From: a virus
Direction: 5' to 3' (one strand)
DNA length: 36,115 bases
IMG/VR virus record: IMGVR_UViG_3300044832_000096
Location: 1-36,115 of that record
The translations under genes and the position numbers were made by a program. This document shows, in pieces, positions 1 through 5,450 of this stretch. The notes beneath the pieces are model-generated. The model worked only from the letters and a program-made list of their open reading frames with translations, made no database searches and was not told the origin of the DNA. Every line of letters begins with the position of its first letter. The first letter of the stretch is position 1.

Positions 1-269
1 ACACGACGGCGCTTGCCCGCACGCGATCGGCGAGGGCGCTCGGTTGCCCGGACGGGACGGGACTCGACCCATTGGCGCACATCGGTTTCGCGCAGCAGGA
101 TCCGGTGGGCGGGACGGAACGCGGGCAGCTGGCCTGACTCGAAGGCGCGGCGGATCGTCTTCTGACCGCAGCGGGCCAGCTCTGCGGCCTCCTCGACTGT
201 CAGGTAGGGGTCTGCCTCGGCACGCAACCGTTCGCGGGCGGCGTCGAGGTTGGCGGCGATCTCACTCAC
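1..269 (-). CDS. Excisionase-family helix-turn-helix protein (partial at window edge)
   Basis: Reading the minus strand from a GTG at 269 gives an uninterrupted frame that runs off the left edge (89 codons seen). Residues about 24-65 have the layout of an excisionase/MerR-like (HTH_17) domain: YLTVEEAAEL, then a recognition helix around QKTIRRAFESG, then a wing with RPAHRILLRETD and a following VRQWV. The tail becomes Arg-rich. Such small proteins bind DNA as recombination directionality factors or as regulators. An integrase could lie to the left, but none is visible. The GTG is set by a GTGA overlap with the stop of the small repeat-derived ORF upstream. The family call is good; the excisionase role is inference. 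Confidence 0.72.
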   Translation of the reverse strand, partial: MSEIAANLDAARERLRAEADPYLTVEEAAELARCGQKTIRRAFESGQLPAFRPAHRILLRETDVRQWVESRPVRATERPRRSRAGKRRR

Positions 270-409
270 GATGCTTTGGAGGGGTGGGGTGCAGGGTCGG
301 GGTGGAGGCGGGGGCTTGAGGGGTTGCGGTGTTTCCGTGTTTCTGAACGTGGAAACTGCGAGGGTGAGGCTGAGGAGGTACTCATGCGTGGAAGCGACTT
401 CCTCATCAC
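266..409 (-). CDS. Repeat-derived small ORF linking two genes by stop/start overlaps
   Basis: A 47-codon frame starts at a GTG that overlaps the TGA of the gene upstream (stop 406-408). It ends in a TGA that overlaps the GTG of the excisionase-like gene (GTGA at 266-269). It lies almost wholly inside repeat copy L1, and its product is Ser/Pro-rich (STSSASPSQFP near the start, PHPSKAS at the end). The same TSSAS...SP peptide recurs in other copies of the repeat. It may be a real peptide or only a frame kept open to pass ribosomes to the next cistron. No function is recognised. Confidence 0.4.
   Translation of the reverse strand: MMRKSLPRMSTSSASPSQFPRSETRKHRNPSSPRLHPDPAPHPSKAS
273..379 (+). 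repeat. Intergenic cassette repeat, copy L1
   Basis: Read on the plus strand it has the outer end GCTTTGGAGGGGTGGGG, a middle GGCTTGAGGGG and the inner end CTGCGAGGGTGAGGCTGAGG. Before the inner end is a small inverted repeat, GTTTCC...GGAAAC, also present in copy R8. It lies just downstream, in transcription terms, of the gene at 406-693. Confidence 0.75.
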
Positions 410-693
410 CACTCCAAGCCTGCGGCCTCGGCGGTCGGTCGCCATTCCTCCACCAGGCGGTCCAGGCCCGCTGGATCGTGCTCGCGCAGGGATGTCAACA
501 TCATTTCCAGTAGGCCACGGAGACCCTCGCGCCCGCGGCGCCGACGAGCCTCGTCGCTGTTGATGAGCATCAATCGCATGGCTTCCCAGGTAGCCAACAG
601 GGCCAGCTCGTCCGACGAGGCCGACAGCTCGGCTTGCTGAAGCACCGTCCAGGCATCGCCATAGTCGCTCGGCTCGCCGCTACTTTGACTCAT
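406..693 (-). CDS. Small acidic helical protein, unknown
   Basis: This 95-aa protein is rich in Ala, Leu, Glu and Arg and is predicted by eye to be mostly helical (ELALLATWEAMRLML, then REGLRGLLEMMLTSL). I do not recognise the family. The ATG at 693 overlaps the TGA of the upstream gene (ATGA), so the pair is translationally coupled. Its stop overlaps the start of the repeat-derived small ORF that follows. It belongs to the early operon led by the recombination genes. Confidence 0.65.
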   Translation of the reverse strand: MSQSSGEPSDYGDAWTVLQQAELSASSDELALLATWEAMRLMLINSDEARRRRGREGLRGLLEMMLTSLREHDPAGLDRLVEEWRPTAEAAGLEW

Positions 694-977
694 CGCGGCG
701 ACCTCCTAATGCTCGGTCTCCCGCGCGTCTGCTCCATATAACGCCTCACCGCGCGAGCCGCGGCGATCATGCGACCCCGAAGCTGTCGATAGGTCTCGTC
801 GGCTTCGTGCTCCAGCCGGTAGGCGTGCATCTCCTCCCAGCGACGTGCATGAACCGCCAGAAGCCGATCGTGGACTCGTTCGGAGTATCTGCCCCGTGGC
901 TGCGGCTGTGGCCGCAAGCCACGCTTGCCTGCGTAATAGCCACTGTTGTAGCCGCGCTCGTAGTCGCTAGGACTCAC
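690..977 (-). CDS. Small Arg/Tyr-rich phage protein, unknown
   Basis: A 95-aa basic protein. Its N-terminus has the DYERGYNSGYYAGKRG pattern often seen in small phage proteins of unknown role. A helical, Arg-rich remainder follows. It starts at a GTG (977) that overlaps the TGA of a repeat-derived small ORF (GTGA), and its own stop overlaps the next ATG. I do not assign a function. Confidence 0.65.
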   Translation of the reverse strand: MSPSDYERGYNSGYYAGKRGLRPQPQPRGRYSERVHDRLLAVHARRWEEMHAYRLEHEADETYRQLRGRMIAAARAVRRYMEQTRGRPSIRRSPR

Positions 978-1102
978 GAGCGACTCCCAGCCATCCGTGT
1001 GCCCCCCGTTCGTATGACAGGTGCCGGATTGACGAGCGCGTCGTAGTTATGGCGGGCGGGTGCGGGCGTGGTCAACGGCGAGGGTGAGGCTGAGGAGGTC
1101 AC
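974..1102 (-). CDS. Repeat-derived 42-aa ORF coupling the methyltransferase to the next gene
   Basis: It starts at GTG 1102, overlapping the methyltransferase stop (GTGA), and ends in a TGA overlapping GTG 977 (GTGA again). The N-terminus VTSSASPSPLTTP is encoded by repeat copy L2 and matches the peptides encoded at L1, L3 and L4. A 4-nt overlap at both ends is hard to get by chance and argues that the frame is translated. The product is short and low-complexity, so its role may be only translational coupling. Confidence 0.42.
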   Translation of the reverse strand: MTSSASPSPLTTPAPARHNYDALVNPAPVIRTGGTRMAGSRS

Positions 1103-1105
1103 GCG
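1050..1105 (+). repeat. Cassette repeat, copy L2
   Basis: Contains GTCAACGGCGAGGGTGAGG followed by CTGAGGAGGTCACGCGG. The outer end is shortened. It pairs in inverted orientation with copy R2 across the methyltransferase gene. Confidence 0.75.
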
Positions 1106-1710
1106 GTGAGGGCCTCGGCGGGACCAGGTGCGGCGCGGAGGACCTCCGCGCCCAATTCAGACTGAGCCGCGAACGCCTCCCACGCGGCGGCCACCGCGCC
1201 CGACCCGGGAAACAGGTCGACTAACTCGTCACCGCTCTGGGCCCCCAGGCAGCGGAAGACCCATTCAAGGAAAGCTCGCGGCTTACTGCCGGTGACGTGC
1301 TCGGCGGGCTTTCGCCGCAGCGTGTAAAGATCGGGCGAGCAGACCAGCCAGTCGCGGGGCCAGGTGCGCGCGCCGGCGCGCCGGCCGCCGCGAAGAATGA
1401 CCGGCTCCCAGCCATACAGGGGCCCGGGGAGTCCGCCCGGCTGGGCCAGGTTCTTACACCAGGCCAGGACCCGCAGCTGCTCCCGCGTGCCGCCGCCGGC
1501 CGCGCCACGCGATACCTGCTGCTCGGGGCAGAGCGCGAGGACGTGCTGGAGCGCGGCCGCGCTCGTGCTCAGAGCCCAGCCATCGGGAAACTCTGCCTCC
1601 AGCCGTGTGATGAGTGCCTGGTGGTCGACCTCGCCGGCGTAGTCGCGGTGGGCCCCGTAGTACTTGCGAGACTTCCCGGGGTAGGGCGGGTCCGCGTAGG
1701 CAAACCGCAT
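1099..1710 (-). CDS. DNA N6-adenine/N4-cytosine methyltransferase
   Basis: The 203-aa protein starts MRFAYADPPYPGKS. The catalytic motif IV (DPPY) is at residues 7-10. The SAM-binding motif I (DLFPGSGAV) comes near residue 165, preceded by the motif-X-like stretch GSKPRAFLEWVF. The IV-to-X-to-I order is that of beta-type amino-methyltransferases. No partner nuclease is adjacent, so it is probably a solitary phage methylase that protects DNA or sets regulation; the target site cannot be read from sequence. The chosen ATG has GCTGAGGAGG about 11 nt upstream, supplied by repeat R2. The frame is also open back to ATG 1809, which would add a repeat-encoded N-terminus. The gene is bracketed by inverted copies L2 and R2. 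Confidence 0.88.
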   Translation of the reverse strand: MRFAYADPPYPGKSRKYYGAHRDYAGEVDHQALITRLEAEFPDGWALSTSAAALQHVLALCPEQQVSRGAAGGGTREQLRVLAWCKNLAQPGGLPGPLYGWEPVILRGGRRAGARTWPRDWLVCSPDLYTLRRKPAEHVTGSKPRAFLEWVFRCLGAQSGDELVDLFPGSGAVAAAWEAFAAQSELGAEVLRAAPGPAEALTA

Positions 1711-1720
1711 CGGGCCGTTT

Positions 1721-1838
1721 TCCTCCTCAGCAGGACTCTGCCGTTGCCCACCCTCAGCCACGACGCCACCGCCGGTCCCCGCCCGCTCCCGCTCTCTCTC
1801 AGATCCCATCGCCCTCTCCCTCCATAGCGCCGTTGCTC
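1721..1838 (-). repeat. Cassette repeat, copy R2
   Basis: On the minus strand it reads outer CTATGGAGGGAGAGGG, middle GGGGACCGGCGG, inner GGGCAACGGCAGAG then GCTGAGGAGG. It supplies the ribosome binding site of the methyltransferase and also encodes the last residues of the mIHF-like gene. Confidence 0.75.
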
Positions 1839-2248
1839 CGATGCCCGAGCACCGCTACAAGCTCACGGCGCTGCCGGTCAGTCAGTTGGCCCACCGCTTT
1901 CTTCTCTGGGATCGGCATGCGTGCCAGCAGCTTCCGGGCCCTGATGGTTCCCCACTGGCGCTGCCAGGTCAGCAGCGTGTGCACGCCCAGGCTGTGCGCT
2001 TCGCGGGGGCAGTCGAGGATCACCTGCGCGGCCGATAGGCGTCCTTCTGCGATCGCGCGTTTGAGTAGCGCACGTCCCATCCGGGTTTCGTTTGCACGGT
2101 CAAGGGCGGCGAAGCGCTGGGAGAGGCGCCCGGTGGATTCTTTGGAGGGGTGGGGCGGTGAGGCGATGGGTGCGAGCGGGGCTTGAGGGGACCGGCCGGA
2201 GTGCTGCCCGGGCGTGGTCAACTGCGGGGATGAGGCCGAGGAGGTCAC
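1799..2248 (-). CDS. mIHF-like (actinobacterial integration host factor) DNA-binding protein
   Basis: Residues about 50-135 align by eye with actinobacterial mIHF. There is a helix (GRALLKRAIAEG), a helix-two-turn-helix region (VHTLLTWQRQWGTIRARKLL), then the conserved end with QLTDRQRRELVAVL, the equivalent of the G-DRQRKAL segment of mIHF. mIHF bends DNA and assists site-specific recombination and replication, so a phage copy could serve excision, replication or host-nucleoid mimicry. The frame begins at a GTG overlapping the upstream stop (GTGA). Its first 35 or so residues (VTSSASSPQL...) come from repeat L3 and are low-complexity. A later start, such as the Met before GRALLKR, is possible. 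Confidence 0.72.
   Translation of the reverse strand: MTSSASSPQLTTPGQHSGRSPQAPLAPIASPPHPSKESTGRLSQRFAALDRANETRMGRALLKRAIAEGRLSAAQVILDCPREAHSLGVHTLLTWQRQWGTIRARKLLARMPIPEKKAVGQLTDRQRRELVAVLGHRSNGAMEGEGDGI
2139..2247 (+). repeat. Cassette repeat, copy L3
   Basis: A full-length copy: outer TTTGGAGGGGTGGGGCGGTG, middle GAGGGGACCGGCCGG, inner GGGGATGAGGCCGAGGAGG. The distance from the GGGACCGG block to the end of the inner CAACTGCG is 39 nt, the same as in R2, R3, R4 and L4. Confidence 0.8.
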
Positions 2249-2598
2249 GCGGACGGCTCCGGCAATGGGATCTCTGCGCTCGTCTCATCGGCCAGGCGGT
2301 ACAGGCGGCGGGGAATGACGACGACGCCATCGCACGGGTATCCGCCCTCCTCGTAACGGTCCTCAACCGCTGCCTTGATCAGGCTGGCGTCGGTCCCATC
2401 CCAGGCAGCGTGCTCATCGGCGGTCAGATCCCGGGCGTGCTCCCCCCTTTCGATCGTGGTCGCCCCGGCCCGGAAGTACAACCGCAGCTCGTGGATCACG
2501 ACGTAGCTGTTGATCTCCTCAGCCTCACTCTGCCGTTGCCCCACGCCGCTCTCAACCGCAGCGCCCGTCCCCTCCCGCTCGCGTCCTCCCTCAGCCAC
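2245..2598 (-). CDS. Unknown early protein, cassette-bracketed
   Basis: About 85 residues after the repeat-encoded N-terminus form a compact mixed alpha/beta protein (VVIHELRLYFRAG, later GVVVIPRRLYRL) that I do not recognise. The frame can start at GTG 2598. There GTGGCTGAG also holds the TGA stop of a 14-codon ORF coupled to the gene upstream. This start would give the N-terminus VAEGGREREGTGA...GQRQ, encoded by repeat R3. A shorter form could start at GTG 2499, 15 nt after GAGGAG. The gene is enclosed by inverted repeats L3 and R3, and its TGA overlaps the next GTG. Confidence 0.55.
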   Translation of the reverse strand: MAEGGREREGTGAAVESGVGQRQSEAEEINSYVVIHELRLYFRAGATTIERGEHARDLTADEHAAWDGTDASLIKAAVEDRYEEGGYPCDGVVVIPRRLYRLADETSAEIPLPEPSA

Positions 2599-2628
2599 GC
2601 CACCCACCCCCTCGATGCCAGCTGTTGC
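2515..2628 (-). repeat. Cassette repeat, copy R3
   Basis: On the minus strand: ATCGAGGGGGTGGGTGG, GTGGCTGAGGGAGGACG, GAGGGGACGGGCG, then GGGCAACGGCAGAGTGAGG and CTGAGGAG. It is the inverted partner of L3. Confidence 0.8.
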
Positions 2629-2631
2629 TCC

Positions 2632-3438
2632 TCATCGCAATCCCTCGCAACCAACAACCTGTAACCCGGCCCCGGCAGCCTGCGCCAGCACCGGAACGAA
2701 CCGGGCATGCACCCAGCCCACGGTCGCCGGGTGAAACGCGACCACAACCGCATCATCGTCCCGGCGGTGAGGGTGCGCGCCATGCCCCCAGACCTCCCAC
2801 AGCTGACCGAACCGCTCACGTAATCGGGCGTCCAGCTCAGCCCACAGCGCCTCCAGCTCGGGGTCTGACTCCGCGTCTGAGTGCTGCCGGGGGCAGGGCT
2901 CGGAGGCGACGCTTCCCTGTTCATCGGGCCTGCGTCTTCTGCGCCTTCTACGAGCCACCGCCGCGCCTTGCACAGCGCTGAGGGCGTGACCTGATTGCTG
3001 AAGTCCTTCGAGAAGTTCGGGTGTGCCCCCCTTGGGGGGTTGGGGGGTGCTGTTAAGTTCTTCCGTTCCTTCCACGCGCGCACGAGTGGCGGGCGGATGG
3101 CAGGCTGACGGGCGCCAGGATGCGGGCGCCAGCGCTTTGGCGCCCTGCCCCGGATCGTCGAGAATCGACAGCTGACCGGAGCCGACGAGATACACGCGGG
3201 GGCGCTGCGGGGACTCGAACTCGGGCACGCGGCGCAGCAGCCCGCGATCCTCAAGGCTGCGCAGCCCTCGCTGGATCGTACGCTCGGAGAGCCCCCACTC
3301 GCGCATCAGGCACTCGTTCGACGGGAACGCCAGGCCGCTCTCGCGGTTGGCGTAGTAGGCGACAGCCGCGCCGACAGCCCGCTCCATCCCGCGAGCTTGG
3401 GAGTCCTGGAGGACAGTTTGCATCGCCTCGAAGCTCAC
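2632..3438 (-). CDS. Phage replication initiator-like protein (winged helix N-terminus)
   Basis: The 268-aa protein starts VSFEAMQTVLQDSQARG. Residues about 20-75 form an HTH_36-type winged helix like that of phage replication initiators: PSNECLMREWGLSERTIQRGL, then SLEDRGLLRRVP. The middle is low-complexity and holds a run of eight Arg near residue 188. The C-terminal 70 residues (LWAELDARLRERFGQLW..., then VVVAFHPATVGWVHARF) resemble the fold pattern of DnaA domain I, a helicase-loader contact. It probably binds the phage origin and recruits host helicase. The first 23 bp of the gene are duplicated 313 bp upstream (see the direct repeats). Confidence 0.68.
   Translation of the reverse strand: MSFEAMQTVLQDSQARGMERAVGAAVAYYANRESGLAFPSNECLMREWGLSERTIQRGLRSLEDRGLLRRVPEFESPQRPRVYLVGSGQLSILDDPGQGAKALAPASWRPSACHPPATRARVEGTEELNSTPQPPKGGTPELLEGLQQSGHALSAVQGAAVARRRRRRRRPDEQGSVASEPCPRQHSDAESDPELEALWAELDARLRERFGQLWEVWGHGAHPHRRDDDAVVVAFHPATVGWVHARFVPVLAQAAGAGLQVVGCEGLR
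3416..3438. repeat. 23-bp direct repeat, copy at start of replication gene
   Basis: It starts GTTTGCATCGCC and ends TCGAAGCTCAC on the plus strand. It is identical to 3729-3751 and encodes the first residues (VSFEAMQT) of the initiator. Confidence 0.9.
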
Positions 3439-3440
3439 GG

Positions 3441-3707
3441 CTAGTACTGCACCTTGACGGTGTGGGCGCGCTCGGTGCTCCCGACCTCGCCGTACTTGTT
3501 GCGCTTGTCCTTGAACGAGATCGTGGTGACTGGGCCATCGCCCTCCGCGAGCACCTGCCCGTCGGCGTCGATGATCCGGATGCCGACCGTCTCGCCCTTA
3601 CGCAGCTCGCGCGTCAGCGCAAGACCACCGCTGACCTTCATCGATGCGACGTTCGGCTTCTCCCCGCCGACCTCAAAGCTGAGCTGGGTTATCTCGCGAT
3701 CGTCCAA
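3441..3707 (-). CDS. Small beta-rich protein inserted between 23-bp direct repeats
   Basis: An 88-aa protein with a strong beta pattern (ITQLSFEVGGEKP, VGIRIIDADGQVLAEGDG, VTTISFKDKRN) that I do not recognise. The likely start is TTG 3707, with GGAG about 9 nt upstream; Prodigal-like tools may choose differently. It lies exactly between two identical 23-bp copies of the initiator's start region, so it looks like a recent single-gene insertion. A substrate-binding or regulatory role cannot be inferred. Confidence 0.65.
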   Translation of the reverse strand: MDDREITQLSFEVGGEKPNVASMKVSGGLALTRELRKGETVGIRIIDADGQVLAEGDGPVTTISFKDKRNKYGEVGSTERAHTVKVQY

Positions 3708-3728
3708 CGGTCAGTCTCCTCTCGGTTT

Positions 3729-3751
3729 GTTTGCATCGCCTCGAAGCTCAC
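3729..3751. repeat. 23-bp direct repeat, upstream copy
   Basis: Identical to 3416-3438. In this copy the TGA stop of the upstream gene (3748-3750) overlaps the GTG, as it would have done in the ancestral junction with the initiator gene. Confidence 0.9.
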
Positions 3752-4068
3752 TTGGACCGTCCCAGCAGCCGGTACTCGCGGCCCAGAGCGGTGAACGTGA
3801 GCCGGCGGTGGATGGGATCGCTGACGCGTTCGATCAGCGCGTCGCCGTTACCACGCGAGATCCGGGTGACGACCCAGGCTTGTCCTTCCCGGTCCTCCCA
3901 GCGCTGGCCGTACTCGATCCGGGCTTTGACCTGTCGGGCTGAGAGTGGTTTGCGACGGCGCTTTGAGGGGGTGGAGCGGGGGGCCTGGGCTCGGGCGCGA
4001 GGCTGAGGGGACCGGCGCAACGGTTGGCCGACGTTTGACAATGGCGAGGATGAGGCTGAGGAGGTCAC
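3748..4068 (-). CDS. Small basic early protein, unknown
   Basis: A 106-aa frame. The first 40 residues (VTSSASSSPLSNV...RSTPSKRRRK) are encoded by repeat L4 and are Ser/Pro/Arg-rich. The remaining 65 residues form the folded-looking part: ARQVKARIEYGQRWED, then QAWVVTRISRGNG, then HRRLTFTALG. The pattern of a small beta-barrel with W-D and G residues is common in phage early genes, but the family is not recognised. GTG 4068 overlaps the upstream stop (GTGA). A later internal start is possible. Confidence 0.58.
   Translation of the reverse strand: MTSSASSSPLSNVGQPLRRSPQPRARAQAPRSTPSKRRRKPLSARQVKARIEYGQRWEDREGQAWVVTRISRGNGDALIERVSDPIHRRLTFTALGREYRLLGRSK
3958..4068 (+). repeat. Cassette repeat, copy L4
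   Basis: Outer GCTTTGAGGGGGTGGAGCGG, middle GAGGGGACCGGCGCAACGG, inner AATGGCGAGGATGAGGCTG then AGGAGG. The inverted partner is R4. Confidence 0.8.
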
Positions 4069-4358
4069 GCGGCGGGTGGCTCCGCGAACGCGAAGACCGG
4101 GACGGTCTTGTCACCGAGGTCGACGTGGACGGTGCAGATGTCCAAGAGCCCGAACGCGGCCCAGTCGCACGGCTCGGGGTCACCCCACTCATCGCGCGGC
4201 AGCACACGACCGATGCATTCCTGCGGCGCGCGTTGTGGGTCGGCGCCGAGCGCCTTGAAGTCGTTCGGGGAGGCTTCGTTGCCGCAGGCCGGGCAGACGA
4301 ACTTACAGTCCATCCTGCCGCGGCGGTCCATCTCGTCCTGCCACGCGGCGAGGGGCAT
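4065..4358 (-). CDS. VVA0879-family-like zinc-ribbon protein
   Basis: A 97-aa protein containing FVCPACGNEASPNDF and, further on, QECIGRVLPRDEWG. This is the arrangement of the VVA0879 family often carried by phages of high-GC hosts: a Cys-X2-Cys knuckle followed by a conserved C-I-G-R and a late Cys-Asp-Trp. The molecular function is unknown. The ATG at 4358 follows the repeat-encoded GAGGCTGAGGCG. The frame is also open back to GTG 4442, which would add VGEGLSKHAGTGARVV. The gene is bracketed by inverted repeats L4 and R4. Confidence 0.68.
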   Translation of the reverse strand: MPLAAWQDEMDRRGRMDCKFVCPACGNEASPNDFKALGADPQRAPQECIGRVLPRDEWGDPEPCDWAAFGLLDICTVHVDLGDKTVPVFAFAEPPAA

Positions 4359-4470
4359 CGCCTCAGCCTCTACCTGCCGTTGCCCAGCGCCCTCCACAAC
4401 GCGAGCGCCTGTCCCCGCATGCTTGGACAGACCCTCACCCACGGGCGCTCACCCCCTCAAAAGCAGGCCT
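4359..4470 (-). repeat. Cassette repeat, copy R4
   Basis: On the minus strand: GCTTTTGAGGGGGTGAGCG, GTGGGTGAGGG, GCGGGGACAGGCG, GGGCAACGGCAGGTAGAGG, CTGAGGCG. It is the inverted partner of L4. Confidence 0.8.
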
Positions 4471-4480
4471 TTTCGTCCCC

Positions 4481-4693
4481 TTAGCCGGTAGAATCCACAT
4501 CCACGAACACCTGTTCCGGTTCGTCGCGCGTCCCGCCTGGCTTCCCACCTGTTGCGGGGCGTGCATCGTTAAGGGGTGGACTCTGGGGCCCGACCTCGAT
4601 CGAGCGGGGGCCTCCGTAGAGCTTCTCTCGCACGGCGCGCTCGTCACGTTCGACCATCACTCTGCGCACCAGCCGATCGCGGGTCGCGCTCAT
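4481..4693 (-). CDS. Small charged protein, unknown
   Basis: A 70-aa protein with a basic helical N-terminus (ATRDRLVRRVMVERDERAV), a Pro/Gly-rich middle and an acidic end (EQVFVDVDSTG). The family is not recognised. The ATG overlaps the TGA of the upstream gene (ATGA at 4690-4693), so it is coupled to it. The stop is TAA just before repeat R4. Confidence 0.6.
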   Translation of the reverse strand: MSATRDRLVRRVMVERDERAVREKLYGGPRSIEVGPQSPPLNDARPATGGKPGGTRDEPEQVFVDVDSTG

Positions 4694-5010
4694 CGAGCGT
4701 GCTGCCGATCGACTGAGGCTTGGGAGGGGGTGGGATTGCTGCGAGTGGGCGGGGCCGTTGAGTGAGGGGACCGGCGGCGACTGTCCTCCAGATCCCGAAG
4801 GTCCTCCATCGCACTGACGAACGCCAGCAGCGCCGTGTCGGCCACATTCCAGAGCCGCAGGATCTCCTTCGGCGCCCCGTCCGGTATGTCGAAGGTCAGC
4901 CCGATGAACCGAACGCGGGCCTCGCGGGCCGTCTCCAGCGCGCGGCTGTAGCTTTGGGTCGTTCCCATCGAGGCGCCCGTCCCCTCAAGCTCCCGCTCGC
5001 TCTCAGCCAC
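4690..5010 (-). CDS. Small protein with repeat-encoded termini, unknown
   Basis: The central part is a short alpha/beta domain (MGTTQSYSRALETAREARVRF, IGLTFDIPDG, WNVADTALLAFVSAMEDL) of unknown family. The frame can start at GTG 5010, giving the repeat-encoded VAESERELEGTGA, or at ATG 4968. The C-terminal 30 residues (RRRSPHSTAPPTRSNPTPS...) are encoded by repeat L5. The stop overlaps the next ATG, so the repeat really is inside the reading frame here. Confidence 0.6.
   Translation of the reverse strand: MAESERELEGTGASMGTTQSYSRALETAREARVRFIGLTFDIPDGAPKEILRLWNVADTALLAFVSAMEDLRDLEDSRRRSPHSTAPPTRSNPTPSQASVDRQHAR
4713..4785 (+). repeat. Cassette repeat, copy L5 (inside a coding end)
   Basis: GGCTTGGGAGGGGGTGGG, then GAGTGAGGGGACCGGCGGCG. 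The inner end is lost. It is translated as the C-terminus of the gene at 4690-5010. Confidence 0.65.
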
Positions 5011-5042
5011 GCCGTCTCACTCCCTCAAAAGCCGCAGTTCTC
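4972..5042 (-). repeat. Cassette repeat, copy R5
   Basis: On the minus strand: GAACTGCGGCTTTTGAGGGA, then GTGGCTGAGAGCGAGCGGG and GAGGGGACGGGCG. A 13-codon ORF coupled to the gene upstream (ATGA) ends at the TGA inside GTGGCTGAG. Confidence 0.7.
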
Positions 5043-5166
5043 ATCGGTGCCAGCGCCCCTGGATCAGACCAAGACAAAGATCGAGCACCAAGAGGAGGGC
5101 CACGGCAGCCAGGAACGCGAGCCACAGGTAGCCCGCGATCAGCGCCAGGTCGTGCAGGAAGCTCAC
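5041..5166 (-). CDS. 41-aa single-pass membrane protein
   Basis: From GTG 5166 (GTGA overlap with the Cro-like gene's stop) the frame gives VSFLHDLALIAG followed by a strongly hydrophobic stretch rich in Leu, Ala and Val (LAFLAAVALLLVLDLCLG), then a short basic end GRWHR. One membrane span is predicted. In this position, after a Cro-like gene in the early operon, it could be an exclusion or small lysis-timing protein, but nothing in the sequence shows which. Confidence 0.62.
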   Translation of the reverse strand: MSFLHDLALIAGYLWLAFLAAVALLLVLDLCLGLIQGRWHR

Positions 5167-5417
5167 GCGGCGACTGACTGCTCGTCGCGCTCGATCAGGG
5201 CTGCTGGCTCGACGCCGAAGTACTCCGCGATCTGACGCAGCCGGCGCTTCTGCGGCCCGGTCTCGTTGCGCACCCACCGGGAGATGTTCTGCGGATGCAC
5301 GCCGAGCGCGGCGGCTAGTTCGACATGGTTGACGAAGCGTTCGTCCAGCAGCGCTCGCAGCGGGCCTCCGATCCGTGGCGGTGACCGCCGAGGCGTGGCG
5401 TGTTGACGACTAGGCAT
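5163..5417 (-). CDS. Cro-like helix-turn-helix regulator
   Basis: An 84-aa protein with a classic HTH_3 layout. HVELAAALGVHPQNISRWV forms the two helices, followed by RRLRQIAEYFGVEPAAL. It is divergent from the longer HTH gene on the plus strand, with start codons about 25 bp apart. This is the usual arrangement of an early-promoter (Cro) and repressor pair in temperate phages. The ATG at 5417 lies close to the presumed operator. Confidence 0.8.
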   Translation of the reverse strand: MPSRQHATPRRSPPRIGGPLRALLDERFVNHVELAAALGVHPQNISRWVRNETGPQKRRLRQIAEYFGVEPAALIERDEQSVAA

Positions 5418-5450
5418 CTAACCGCCATCATACGGCCGCCGATGGCCGCG
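5418..5450. promoter_or_regulatory. Divergent switch region between Cro-like and repressor genes
   Basis: This very short gap carries the two divergent starts. A small inverted repeat CGGCC (5433-5437) / GGCCG (5444-5448) overlaps the repressor start and is a candidate operator. No clear -10/-35 pair is evident. Confidence 0.35.

Noticed and set aside
44-319. Plus-strand 91-codon frame at the left end
   Set aside because: It overlaps the excisionase-like gene and repeat L1 on the other strand and is Arg/Gly-rich without any domain.
2625-2981. Plus-strand 118-codon frame in the replication initiator region
   Set aside because: Pro/Arg-rich shadow of the initiator's low-complexity middle.
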